The position numbers were made by a program, and so were the translations under genes. From contig JAIPMN010122567.1 in the NCBI GenBank assembly GCA_020650975.1, forward strand, positions 605 to 24,558: 23,954 nucleotides of DNA, given 5' to 3'. How positions within the stretch are numbered: position 1 is the first letter of the stretch; every line of letters begins with the position of its first letter. The stretch comes from Apostichopus californicus (Eukaryota; Echinodermata; Holothuroidea; Aspidochirotida; Stichopodidae). Under the pieces are notes generated by a model. The model was not told the origin of the DNA. It searched no databases and was given only the letters and a program-made list of their open reading frames with translations. Positions 9,172 through 18,689 of this stretch are shown in pieces.

Positions 9172-10330
9172 GTAAGTCCTTTTCATTCTTCTGCTATCAT
9201 AATTAAGCCAACTAAAGAAATATTAGGTGCTGTCTTAGGTGTCATTGACAGCATTGGCTTCCATGTATTACATGGATGTGTCTGTGATTCTTTCAATTAA
9301 TTGTTTATAAAAAATTCTTTGGGCTGTTGGTTTCATGAAATGGATGTATGTTGCTATTTTGAACATAAACATGTAACCTTGGTTTATATTGCATCAGTGC
9401 TGATGATAAAGTTTTGAAACATAGTGCATTTAAATGATGTTAAATGATGTTTTAGAAAAAAATGTCGTACTAACATTTATGACATTGACAAATCTGTGGT
9501 GAGTCATGAAACTAGAAACAAGTAATACATTAGTAGGATTCCCTGCATTAAATAACTTGCATACTCTATTTTAGGCACTGCATGATTTGTTTCCTACTCG
9601 TTTTTCATCTTTTGGTTTTCTGTCTATCGACATTTCAAGTGTTTAGTTCTGATTTTTTTTTCAAATAAAGAAGGTGTGTGGCATACACTACTTCCAATCC
9701 CACCTTTCAACTTCTTCATAGGGTCAGGAGTTATTCGAGGAGGATATTCAATGGTAGTAATGACCACTGAATCTGATCTTGCTAAACCAGAGAGGATCAG
9801 AGGGATAGTGTGAATCAAATGATAAATTTTTGTTGACTTCTGCTAAGAGAATGCTTGATGTACAATAACGGTTATGTGGTTGTTATGGATGGTATTTATG
9901 TCATTATTTAGTAAATGCAAGGGAATTTGTTGGGACATAAATGTTGTTGCTCCTTAAATTTCCAAAATTTTTCACCTGTGTTAAGATACTCATAATGCCC
10001 TATTAGGCTATTAGTAACCTGGCTTTTATATACAGCCAGAGCAATCTTTACCGTCTTTTCCTCAATCTTTCACATTCAATGCTGTGCAGCACATACTGGA
10101 CTGTCGTCCACACCCTCCACATTGACCATGATTAATGTTACGATTGAAAATTACAACTCAATCAGGTTTCCGAAGACTTGACATTTTAAGTGCTTATAGC
10201 CCTGAAGTGATGTTCATTGATATGTCAAGATGCTTCAAATGACAGTACAGTTTAAATATCATATAGGCTTAGCTACACGTTATACTCTAGTGCTTTAGCA
10301 ATAACTTTAACGCAAATGTCCTAATTTCAG
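9172..10330 (+). other. Intron region, recombinase core not found
   Basis: In intact relatives I would expect the exon with the MGHD...YRL-type active-site block here. I could not find it in any frame. One weak trace at 9749-9819 reads GYSMVVMTTESDLAKPERIRG in pieces and may be a remnant of the segment just before the core. Otherwise the stretch is AT-rich with no recognised repeat. Confidence 0.4.
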
Positions 10331-10504
10331 AACTGATTGGTCAGGAAGAGACTGAGGCTACAACTGAAGCTTCGGAAATTGGGGAACCGGATGATGAGGT
10401 AAGAAAAGTTGTCAGAGCTTCAAAATGCAACGGCACTGACATGGATGTCGAGGAAGAATATCTGACAGATTTACCAGAACAAGATGAGGATTCTTTGTCA
10501 ATTT
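10331..10504 (+). pseudogene. Zinc-finger gene, acidic C-terminal exon
   Basis: It is bounded by TAATTTCAG and a GTAAGT donor (10505) and open throughout in the frame LIGQEETEATTEASEIGEPD then DMDVEEEYLTDLPEQDEDSL. It starts with two bases of a split codon and ends in phase 1, so it can follow the phase-1 exon at 9171. An acidic linker before the C-terminal block suits the family. The sequence has no stop and no defect, but low complexity makes family assignment depend on position. Confidence 0.5.
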
Positions 10505-10844
10505 GTAAGTATTTGAAGTTATATGTTGAGATCCGGTGAAGTCCTCGTGCAGTCCCTGTGACCAGTAGGGATGGGATGAAGTATATAAGCTGTAAGATTA
10601 TGATAGGATAGTAAGTTAAATGCAATACCATGTTTACAAAAGGGCCTTAATATTTACTGACTATTGTAGTCAAAACCTAACTGAATGTAGTCATCAGTGT
10701 TTTGGAATGAAGGTAAGGAATGGAAGCTTTTGCATGTAAGCCCTACACCAGAGGGAATACTTTGTATTCTTAAAACATCTTCAATTGTGTCTTTAGTTAT
10801 ATTTTGATAACAACACAACATTATGTCTTTCTGTTGCCGTTAAT
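10505..10844 (+). other. Probable last intron of the zinc-finger gene
   Basis: Short AT-rich stretch after GTAAGT. The acceptor is not settled. No clear polypyrimidine-AG directly precedes the coding block that follows. Confidence 0.4.
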
Positions 10845-11069
10845 TCTGACCGTAAAAAGCCCAAAAAAGTGGCTGGGAAAACCACACAGAGACGCAAATG
10901 GACACCAGATGAAATTGAAGAGGTGAAACATCTGTTTAGCATGTACTTCAGGAAAGACAAAACCCCGGGTGAAAAAAACCGGTCAAGAAGGCCATGGACG
11001 TTAGTAAAGCGAAAGGAGGCACTGAAAAATATTAAAGCTAAAGTAAGCTGCCTGAGGTTAAAGAGTTAA
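10845..11069 (+). pseudogene. Zinc-finger gene, terminal exon (WTPDEIEEVK block)
   Basis: The frame reads RKKPKKVAGKTTQRRKWTPD, EIEEVKHLFSMYFRKDKTPGE, then RRPWTLVKRKEALKNI, and stops at TAA 11067-11069. The layout RRxWTxxE..V..xF.........PG....R.W..VK..xxxI is that of the small helical C-terminal domain I associate with this family. The usual Cys pair between PG and RxW is missing, which suggests a short deletion or decay. It could be the live C-terminus of a related host gene, since no stop interrupts it. Confidence 0.55.
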
Positions 11070-11204
11070 CTTAACTAAAGGCTAAAGAGACAATTTTACA
11101 TTCTGATTGTATAAATTATGGGGTGAGGGGGGGGGGGGCGTATTGTTGAGACAAAAATGTCACTCATTTTTGCCTTCGATGATAATCGTAACCTATGCAT
11201 TCAT
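11070..11204. other. Spacer with G run
   Basis: Short non-coding stretch with a poly-G tract near 11127-11138. Similar G runs occur at 14360-14370 and 16242-16252. Confidence 0.5.
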
Positions 11205-11938
11205 GATGGCGTATGTGTGTATGTGTCCGTGTGTGCATCTGTGACACTTGCTTGGGTACACTAACTCAACAAAGGAAGGTTGGACTAAACTTCAACTTGG
11301 TATATAGATCCGCCATAGTGAGCAGGTGTGCCCTATTTGGTGCCTGTGAAGGTCACCAAAGGTCAGTTAGAGGCCAAAACCAAAATATTAGAAAAAGCAA
11401 TAACTACCATTAACAGGGTCCGACATGATTGATATTTTGGGAGTAGTTGGGAATGGGGTAAGCGATCGTTTCCAAACATAACGGTCATGTGGTCCAAGGT
11501 CAACTAGGGGTCAAGAACTAGTATTTTGGCAATAACTTGAGAAGAACATGCCCGTCAAGGTTAGGAGTTACGCTATTGTAGTCCAGTAGTCGACCCGCAT
11601 ATAGGTGACATTTCACCGCAGGTTGACTTCCGGTGACCTGTATTACTTTCTTTGGTTATAGCTGTAAATGGGGTAAGGGATTGTTTCCAAATAATAGGTC
11701 AGAAAAGTTATGGGTGACCTTTGCCCTCAGGTTGACCTCCAGTGACCTATATTAATTTCTTTGGTAATTTGAATTTTGCGTAGCCATATTCGGATCCCAA
11801 AGGTACCTTCTGATCAATATTGTCCGTGGGTTGACCGCTGTGCGACGTTCCTGTGCAAAGTTATCAGAGGTCACCTACATTAGTTTCTTTGGTTAGTTGA
11901 ATTTTCGTAGCCATATTCGGATCTCAAAGGTACCTTCT
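11205..11938 (+). repeat. Interspersed repeat R, copy 1, left part
   Basis: It begins with a GTGT tract, then GTGACACTTGCTTGGGTA. The rest alternates AGGTCA/TGACC words with AGTTAT and CAATAACTT blocks. It aligns in the same orientation with 16780-17140 and in reverse with 20581-21995. A local duplication of about 129 bp repeats GTAGCCATATTCGGATC at 11781 and 11909. The copy is cut at CCTTCT by element B and resumes at 16374 with GATCAATATTGTCCGTGGG, which also occurs uncut at 11812. No protein-coding content. Confidence 0.8.
11935..11938. repeat. Left target site duplication of element B (TTCT)
   Basis: TTCT precedes the terminus GGTAAATTCC. The uncut relative at 11780-11830 reads ACCTTCTGATCAATATTG, which predicts that the target was TTCT. 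Confidence 0.6.
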
Positions 11939-11951
11939 GGTAAATTCCGTG

Positions 11952-11966
11952 GTGACTCGTGTGACA
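11952..11966 (+). repeat. Subterminal motif GTGACTCGTGTGACA
   Basis: First of five copies in element B. One base differs from the common form GTGACTCGCGTGACA. It lies 13 bases from the left end. Confidence 0.7.
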
Positions 11967-12131
11967 TTTTTAGTGACATTACTCTCTACTTGATATCATT
12001 AAACAAATAAAGAAATTACCTGGGAGATAAGCATTCATGTAGTCAGTGAAGGTACGCCTTAATGCTTACAACAGTAGAGAAAAAATATTTTTACCTCAAG
12101 TATTGGGGGTGAAATTGGCGAAAAACTAAAC

Positions 12132-12146
12132 GTGACTCGCGTGACA
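12132..12146 (+). repeat. Subterminal motif GTGACTCGCGTGACA
   Basis: Exact copy in the left non-coding part of element B. A transposase-binding role is inference from position. Confidence 0.75.
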
Positions 12147-12322
12147 GTTACTATTAGCAAAAATGAGAATGCACACACAAATGCTCGATTTCTTATGTGT
12201 TATATCAAAATGTTTCCAATAACTGTTTATAATCATACCGAAGTTGAAAAACACCTCTACCGCGACAGCTATTCAACTTTGAAAAATGTTGTAACGCATG
12301 AAAATAACGATGAAGATGTATT

Positions 12323-12337
12323 ACGACTCGCGTGACA
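12323..12337 (+). repeat. Subterminal motif, variant ACGACTCGCGTGACA
   Basis: Third left-side copy with two changes at its start. Directly after it, 12351-12365 holds two adjacent CACGTGA words, which share the GTGAC core. Confidence 0.65.
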
Positions 12338-12365
12338 AAAAAACCTGGCTCACGTGACACGTGAC

Positions 12366-12995
12366 AAGTTCACTTTTCGGATAGTTGTAGACCAAATGCA
12401 GTAGTGAATCGAAGGTATAGATCTTGCATAGTGAAATATAACATACGTCGGTCTAGAAAGTGGCCAAAAGGAACTTCCCTTTGGGAATGTCCAGATGATA
12501 TTAATGTCCCCGAGTTACCCGCATGACTGCAGACAGTAGGTAATATACTGTACGGGTAGTAAAGTTCTTCAGGCAATATATCTTGTCAATTAATATTGAT
12601 AACGATATTTAGTCTGTTGAAGTCACTCATTTGAAAGTTATAGAAGAAACATCTCTCAAAATGTGATTGAAATTACCATTCTCATTTGTCATATTTGAAT
12701 CAACCAAAGGTATAACAGCTGTATTCAATCTCATAGTGATTAAAATGACCATTCTTATTTGTCATATTTGAATAAACTAAAAGTGTAACAGCTGTATTCA
12801 ATTTCATTCATTTATAACACTGCAGCCAATAGCACACTAATAATGTGTGTAAATGTAATGTCAGATAGTTCAAACACTATGGAGAAACAATCAACAAGTG
12901 GAGTTTGTGATCATGCCATTGTGAACTTGCAGAACTCTCTATATTTGTCCCTGGCTAACTTGAATCACCATCTGATAATTTCAGAGAACTTGTCG
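12366..12995. other. Element B internal non-coding, 3' side, 73-bp duplication
   Basis: This lies between the left subterminal motifs and the transposase stop. It holds a diverged direct duplication with a 73-bp period (about 12662-12734 and 12735-12807), recognised by TTTGTCATATTTGAAT and TAACAGCTGTATTCAAT in each unit. No exon is seen. Confidence 0.7.
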
Positions 12996-15039
12996 TCATG
13001 AAGAAATATGCAATAGTGGCTGGACGGGAGTGAAGATTTGGGTGGTTGCCATGACTGCTACATCATTCGCTATTTTGAAGCTGTTGGCCTCTTGCGAAGA
13101 CTTGTGGATGAATTCCATCTTTACTTTGCTACTTTGCTCTTCTAGGACCCTTCCAACAAACCAATAGTCCGATTCCTCCCAGTAGACCCCATACGAAGTG
13201 TCTTAGATGATTGGATGGTGAAAGAACATTTCAGCAGGCTCATTCGGCTTAGTTGTGCTGCAAGCACCAGCAACCGTACTCTATTCATCATTCTCAGTGG
13301 CAGACGATGGATCATTCTCATCTGCTTTGCGGCTGGGATATGTGACTGTGGTCGTTTCTGAGCCATATCGCTTAGTTATCAGTTCTTGCTTGACGTGCAT
13401 TCTCTGGATTCTGTATTTCCTGACGGGAAATCAGGGTGACTTCGATGCTCGATCCTGAAACAGCCTTCTGGAAGTCGTATGCATTATTAATAATGCACTG
13501 GCGATTCTTGACCCGTTCCGTTGCCATTCGCTTCAGAGTGCCGCTGATCCCATCCACTAGGCCTTTCCCATGACTGGTAACGCTGAAGTTCCACGTCATC
13601 TGTACATTATGTTGATCAGCCACAACTTTCATTGCTGCCATCACAAACTTGTTCTTGAACTGACTTGCTGGTCCATCTGTCCACACTCTAACTTTCTTGA
13701 AACTCCATCAGGTAGACAAGAGATGATATAGTCTGTAAACACGACAACAAATGTCTTATCATGGCGGAGAAGGTCACTGGCAATAACATGCGAGAGGATA
13801 GCTTCACGAAACCAGGTCACTGTAGTAAATAAAGTCACCTGTGTCTGGTTCCAGTGGGCGGATTGAACCTCGTCTTAGGCTTTGCAGGTATAGTTTTCTG
13901 CAAAATCCATTTCGAGAACAGCCACGTCAGAATCATTTGAAGATCCTTGAATTTGTCGGTTTCATACTTGGCCGCTTCTTTGCGTTTGATGAAACTGTGG
14001 GTCAATATTTTCGGTGCATTGGAAGACATGTAGTCCTACAAATTTTGTACTGTGCCTTCAACTTCACACTTTGCTAGATGACCGTTAACTTCTTCCCATT
14101 GCATCCATTTTGTTGCCTCTCCCATGGGAGCATTCTCTGGAACAGGATACACCAGGGTGAAGCCGCAAGCATTATGACTGCATTCTCCGAACCAACAGGA
14201 TTCTGACTCTGGTGAAAGCACACATGTTCAAGGAAACTCACTGGTGTACTTTGCAATGGATGGAATTACTTTGTGGATTCCATCAAAAGCCAAAGTCCTA
14301 TTCTGGTGGTAGAGACAGGTGCAGGTTGCTGGGGTTTCAGAACTGAGCATGACAGCAAGGGGGGGGGGGGCGTAGTTCAGCAAATTTACTTCTCCAGATC
14401 TTGGCGTCTGTATTTTCTTCCTTGAAGAGAGCATAGGCTTCGTTGATGGTCATGGTCAAGTATCGCTTTTGCAGCTTCTGCTTTCCGCTTTCTTACCGTA
14501 CGATCACGGTATCCCGTTTACCTGGGGCAACTCTGCTGATATCGCGACGTTCACAGAACTGAGTAACCTTGGCATGTAGCCCCTCAGAAATACTGTCCAC
14601 CCGTCTCCCTCTCCCATCATTGACGGCAGGCTGCCAGAAGCCAGATGAAACCTTCCTCATAACAGAGGCCCTTTTCCTAAGGCTTCTGGGGAAGGCAGAC
14701 CACACACCATTGACTGCGCGATGCAAGGATTGTTTTGCAGAATATGCTTGCGCATGTACACCAGGAGTAGTTATGGGGGAAGCCATGTCTGTAGCCTTAT
14801 CTCGTCTATATTTCCTCTGCCCCAGTGTTGCCTGTTGCTTTTTCAGGTGACATAGCTCATTTTGCTCTGCTGGTGACAACTGCTTCAAACCTCCTTTTGT
14901 TTTCTCTCAGTGCCTTCTTGTATACAGTGCATTTTTTGCCTTGTAGTTTGTGTAAGTTCCATCTTGCCTGAGTTTCTGCCTCCTCCTTCTTGGCCTCTCT
15001 GCTGGATTTAGGGCCACTTTAGAGTGTTGTGTCCCCCAT
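12996..15039 (-). pseudogene. Decayed DDE-type transposase of element B
   Basis: The coding traces start after a TTCTCTTACAG acceptor (ATG at 15039-15037) and end at a TGA at 12998-12996. In order: a basic N-terminus (ARWNLHKLQGKKCTVYKKAL); QLSPAEQNELCHLKKQQATL, PITTPG and FPRSLRKRASVMRKV (14600-14890); DISRVAPGKRDTVIV near 14500; CTCLYHQN (about 14310); EMDFAENYTCKA and DEVQSAHWNQTQVTLF; ASDLLRHDK (Asp 13773-13775); WTDGPASQFKNKF (Asp 13675-13677); VTSHGKGLVDGISGTLKR (Asp 13552-13554). The C-terminal tail contains VYWEESDYWFVGRVLEE and MEFIHKSSQEANSFK. Defects include TAA at 13877-13875, a stop near 14036, a frame change near 13705-13715, and stops after TDN (13372) and before DTSYG (about 13210). 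Same superfamily as element A's gene but a different clade: SPRK-like N-terminus, VAPGK instead of MCPGM. Confidence 0.83.
14357..14370. repeat. Poly-G run inside transposase B
   Basis: An uninterrupted G run on the plus strand breaks the coding frame between the CTCLYHQN block and upstream blocks. It is either a late expansion or a sequencing/assembly length error. Confidence 0.7.
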
Positions 15040-15837
15040 CTGTAAGAGAAATACCTACTGTAAATGCAAAATATAATACAGTGACTAATTATGCTATTTT
15101 ACGTTAGTCTGTTGTTTAAAATGGAAAAACATTTTGCTTAGGAGACAACCCCAACCTACCCCCTTTCCCCTGCATCTAGGCCTTCCCCCTGCACCTCCTC
15201 CTCCCTATGCACTTGCACTATTACAGCAATCAGCCATGATCCTTCTTTCTCGTAAAAATGGGTGGTCCTGTATAAAATATCAGTAACAAGTTGCCAGAAT
15301 TTGTAGTGGAACTGCTACATACAATGTGAGGCAAGGAAAAAGTTGACAAAAGGCCATCTGAATAGAAACCCAATATTCAATAACAAATTCTGCGACATAT
15401 ACTCACCAAAGTATCACTGTTGCACGTCTGGGCTTGCAAGTGTTGCACTGCGAGGACATGTACAGTAATATTTGAGAATATTTGGGAATTATTGTGCAGT
15501 TAACCTTAAAGTTGTGAAGTCATAGCACATGGCGATGCCAGATACTAACATAGATTATGTTTTTATATATTACTTAAAAAATCAATCACAAATGCTAACT
15601 TTCCAAACGCGCTGATAAAATACGCATTATAATGCGAATAAATATTCACGAATTTGAATTATGAAATTTCAATGAAATTATTATCATTAGTATCATTATG
15701 TGTGCTGATATTATTCAAGTTGCCTTATTAAAGGGGAATGCATATATGATATCTTTAATCAGTGATTCTTTCATCAAACTATAACATCCCTGTAATTTTC
15801 ACACAGTAAATATGTACAAACACTACCTTGAATTTAC
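15040..15837. other. Element B internal non-coding, 5' side of gene
   Basis: AT-rich with no recognised exon. A C-rich stretch lies near 15148-15210. By position it should hold the first intron, leader and promoter of transposase B. Confidence 0.5.
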
Positions 15838-15852
15838 GTGACTCGCGTGACA
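15838..15852 (+). repeat. Subterminal motif GTGACTCGCGTGACA
   Basis: Exact copy in the right part of element B, in the same orientation as the left-side copies. Confidence 0.75.
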
Positions 15853-15996
15853 TTGTAAAGGGATTTTCCGCCAAATTTGAATATTTTCTCCAAAGGAAAA
15901 TTCAGTAATCCTTTTGCTATCTATGTGAAGACTTGATATTCATTATTTTGATTAAAACGATTGTGCAAGCAAGGAGGAAGAAAAACAGTACATTTT

Positions 15997-16011
15997 GTGA
16001 CTCGCGTGACA
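15997..16011 (+). repeat. Subterminal motif GTGACTCGCGTGACA
   Basis: Exact copy in direct orientation. From here to the right end (16369) the sequence is AT-rich with a G run at 16242-16252 and no coding signal. Confidence 0.75.
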
Positions 16012-16369
16012 GTAAATCGAGCGTGTTTGCAATTCAGCACTGTTGTGTAATGCCTTAATGTGTAAAAAAATATTAAGCTATTAAGTGAGCACTATGCTAT
16101 AGCAAATATAATTAGTCCAAAAAAATTATCATACCTATGATTACTATGTAGAGATCTACATAAAATGAAATTTCACTTTTCCATAATTTTCTTACTCCGG
16201 CAACCATTTGTTATTACCGACCCCATAATGAACCCAAAAATGGGGGGGGGGGGTGGAAAAAATATTGTTATTAACTACAAGTATTTTATTTATTGGAAAC
16301 TTATACAATTTTAATGTACAATGATTTTAAATTTGTTGGTATGATGTTGACCTTATCATGGAATTGACC

Positions 16370-16373
16370 ATCT
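16370..16373. repeat. Right target site duplication of element B (ATCT)
   Basis: It follows the right terminus GGAATTGACC. It differs from TTCT at 11935-11938 by one base, taken here as a post-insertion change. Confidence 0.55.
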
Positions 16374-16530
16374 GATCAATATTGTCCGTGGGTTGACCCC
16401 TGTGCAACGTTCCTGTGCGAAGTTATCAGAGGTGAGGGTTTTCTTTGGTTTTAATAAGTACATGTGGTTAGGATGGTCGTATAGACTTGTCATGTTGCTT
16501 TTTGGAATCAGTGTGTCAAACTACATGTTA
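16374..16530 (+). repeat. Interspersed repeat R, copy 1, right part
   Basis: It resumes with GATCAATATTGTCCGTGGG and CGTTCCTGTGC, continuing the copy cut at 11938. The tail TTTAATAAGTACATGTGGTT matches the end of copy 2 near 17153-17170. Confidence 0.75.
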
Positions 16531-16659
16531 CTGTAAGGTGAAAAGGTAAAATCTTTAAAAAATATGGTCATTTCGGAGATATGGGGCAAAGAAAAACAGT
16601 TAAAAATATTTTGATATAAGATAGAGCTCTGTGTGCTATATAGAGGAAACCAACTCCCG
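16531..16659. other. Short non-coding spacer
   Basis: AT-rich link between R copies 1 and 2. The minus-strand open frames across it show no recognisable protein. Confidence 0.4.
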
Positions 16660-17350
16660 CTTGAAAAGGACACCAGTTTCTGAAGGTATGAGGGGCCCAA
16701 ATGTTGCTTTGGATTCCTTTTTAGCAATAACATTGTGTGTGAACATTAGAGCTAATAACAATTTTAGGATAGAGTGCACAGTTTTGCAATAACTTCCAGT
16801 CACGAAGTCTAACATGGCTGATATATTGGGACAAGCTGTGAATGAAGTAGGGTTTCCGAACATAACGGTAATATGATCCAAGGTCAACAAAGGTCAATTA
16901 GGGGTAAAAAGCTAGTATTTTTGCAATAACTTCACAACCAAATGTCCATCAAGGTTGGGAGTTATGCTATTGTAATCCAATAGTCGACCTGCATTTGGGT
17001 GACCTTTCACCTCGGGTTGACCTCCAGTGACCTGTATTAGTTTCTTTCAAGCTGATTATTTGAAGTTTCGTGGCCATATTCCAATCAAAATTGTCCATAA
17101 GTTGACTCCTCTGCACCTTAATGTGCAAAGTTAATAGAGATGAAGGTTTGGTTTTTAATAAGTACAGTTAGGATGATTCTGTGAGTTCTTTTCCCCCAAA
17201 AAAATCTTGCTCATATCAGACATCTGGTCCTGAACAGGTTCTCAAAAGGACCAACGGTTGATTTGTGATATTGTTGGCAATAATATTGTGTGTGTACATT
17301 GGACTACAAGAATTTTAAGACTGCTGCTCCCTTGTAAATTTCCTTACAAG
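16660..17350 (+). repeat. Interspersed repeat R, copy 2
   Basis: It aligns with copy 1 in the same orientation (AACGGTAATATGATCCAAGG, then AGTCGACCTGCAT, then GGTTGACCTCCAGTGACCTG). An inner duplication of about 553 bp repeats AGCAATAACATTGTGTGTG-like text near 16723 and 17276. It ends near TTCCTTACAAGCAAGGAACC at 17339, a small hairpin that also marks other repeat ends here. It contains a DR4 pair at 16881-16896. Confidence 0.75.
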
Positions 17351-17374
17351 CAAGGAACCATAGTGGGCTTGGGC

Positions 17375-17790
17375 TCTTGGTCATTAAATGCAGGTTGAAA
17401 CGCGGAATGTTTTTTTTCTTACAATAGCGAAACTACAGGATATTTTCACGGATGGCACGGTCAAGATGTTTTTTTAGCGCATTTCAGCCAAAACGCGGAT
17501 TTTTTTTTCAAGCAATGGCCGGAAGTAGAGAATTTTTTCAAGGTAGGCTGAAAAAGTGTTTGCCAATATGCGCAAGGAAGCAGTAAGGGTATGAGACTTT
17601 TTCAGTAAGTGCAGGTCGAAAACGCGGAGGTTTTTGTTAGACTTTTTATATGATTTTGTCAAGGGAGGGAGAAGAAGAGTTTTGGGCGCATTTCAGCCAA
17701 TATGCGCCAAGAAGGCTTAATGAGTAAATGACTGTTGAAAACGCGGAAATATATTTATTACAATTGCGGAAATTTTCTAAATGCCTGCAG
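17375..17790. repeat. Hairpin minisatellite, part 1
   Basis: Degenerate units of roughly 120-170 bp contain AGGTCGAAAACGCGGA, then ACAATGGCGGAACTACAGGA, then GCGCATTTCAGCCAATATGC. The last block folds as GGCGCAT (17685-17691) and ATGCGCC (17702-17708) around a 10-base loop. Open frames through it are not genes. Confidence 0.8.
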
Positions 17791-17934
17791 GAACAAGAAA
17801 TGACAAGATGGTTACTTGCCCAATTTTATATCATTTAAAGAAAGAGAAACAATTGTATCATTAAACTACCACACATTTCCATTGGAGTGGAAACATTTCA
17901 CCTCATGATATAGGTAGAACATTCAATGGTGTCT

Positions 17935-18335
17935 GACATGGCTGACCTTACCTTACGAACTGCGGGGCGCGGTTGGGAATAGTTTTGCCCTGTTGACCTC
18001 AAATGTCCTTTGGCCTGAACTTCAATCAAAAGGTTCCATCATACTCACTATGGGGAACATTCATACCAAGTTTCATGTTCATCGAAGCTGGCACTATTGA
18101 GTTAGCCCGTTTACAAGGTTTTCATGTTTGACCCATGTTGACCTTAAATGACCTTTGACCTCAACTACAATCAATAAGGTCCATCTACTCTATATGGGGA
18201 ACCTACATACAAAGTTTGAGATCCATTAACACCATTGAGTTTGCCTGATTACGAGGTAGTGTGACATACACACCCACACATGAACACGACATCATGATCG
18301 CATAGGTTCCTTCAGCCTTCGCCAAGGAACCAAAT
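17935..18335 (+). repeat. Interspersed repeat with two 145-bp units and end hairpin
   Basis: Two diverged units begin TGTTGACCTCAAATG (17991) and TGTTGACCTTAAATG (18136). Each continues through CAATCAA..GGT(C)CATC, ATGGGGAAC and ATTGAGTT. The unit pair is followed by a CACACCCACACA tract and the hairpin GGTTCCTT (18305-18312) / AAGGAACC (18324-18331) with an 11-base loop. It sits inside the hairpin minisatellite, which resumes at about 18345. Confidence 0.75.
18149..18161 (-). promoter_or_regulatory. DR1-type AGGTCA direct repeat inside a repeat
   Basis: TGACCTTTGACCT is the reverse complement of AGGTCAAAGGTCA, two perfect nuclear-receptor half-sites spaced by one base. The match is exact, but function is unproven because it is part of a dispersed repeat. 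Confidence 0.4.
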
Positions 18336-18344
18336 AGGAAGAAA

Positions 18345-18630
18345 TGTTTTCGGCGCATTTCAGCCAATATGCGCCAAGAAGGGGTTGGGGTTTGTGTTTT
18401 TTGTTTAACTTAAGGCAGATCGAAAACGCGGAAAAGAAATTTTTTTCAATGGCGGAATTTATCTTAACCCAGAAAAAGTGTTGTGTGAGTATCCCATCCA
18501 ATGTGCGCCATCACGGGGTGGGGGCATTAGCTATTTTCAATAAGTGCAGGTGGAAAACGCGGGATTTTGTTTTACAATGGCGGAACTACAGGATTTCGTC
18601 AGGGCAGTTGAAACAGTGTTTTAGACATTG
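18345..18630. repeat. Hairpin minisatellite, part 2
   Basis: It resumes with GGCGCAT (18352-18358) and ATGCGCC (18369-18375), followed by GATCGAAAACGCGGAAAAG and CAATGGCGGAATTTATC, then another unit at about 18540-18600. It is the same family as 17375-17790. Confidence 0.8.
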
Positions 18631-18689
18631 ATCAAACAAAATGTGCCGTAGGCTATTAATATCACAGCTTAAGTATTTCGCCATGGCAT

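Larger units (their letters stand above)
11939..16369 (-). mobile_element. Element B, complete decayed DNA transposon
   Basis: This 4431-bp unit is inserted in repeat R. The left end is GGTAAATTCCGTGGT. The right end, read inward, is GGTCAATTCCATGAT, so the two match at 12 of 15 positions. Target duplication is TTCT on the left and ATCT on the right, consistent with one later substitution. The uncut R sequence at 11812 gives an internal control for the insertion point. It carries one minus-strand transposase gene (12996-15039) and copies of GTGACTCGCGTGACA near both ends. The termini resemble those of element A (both have ATTCC(G/A)TG at the same distance from the end). The gene is broken, so B is probably not autonomous. 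Confidence 0.8.

Noticed and set aside
13255..14850. Plus-strand frames at 13255-13458, 13841-14077 and 14569-14850
   Set aside because: They are antisense shadows of transposase B, which shows conserved motifs in order on the minus strand.
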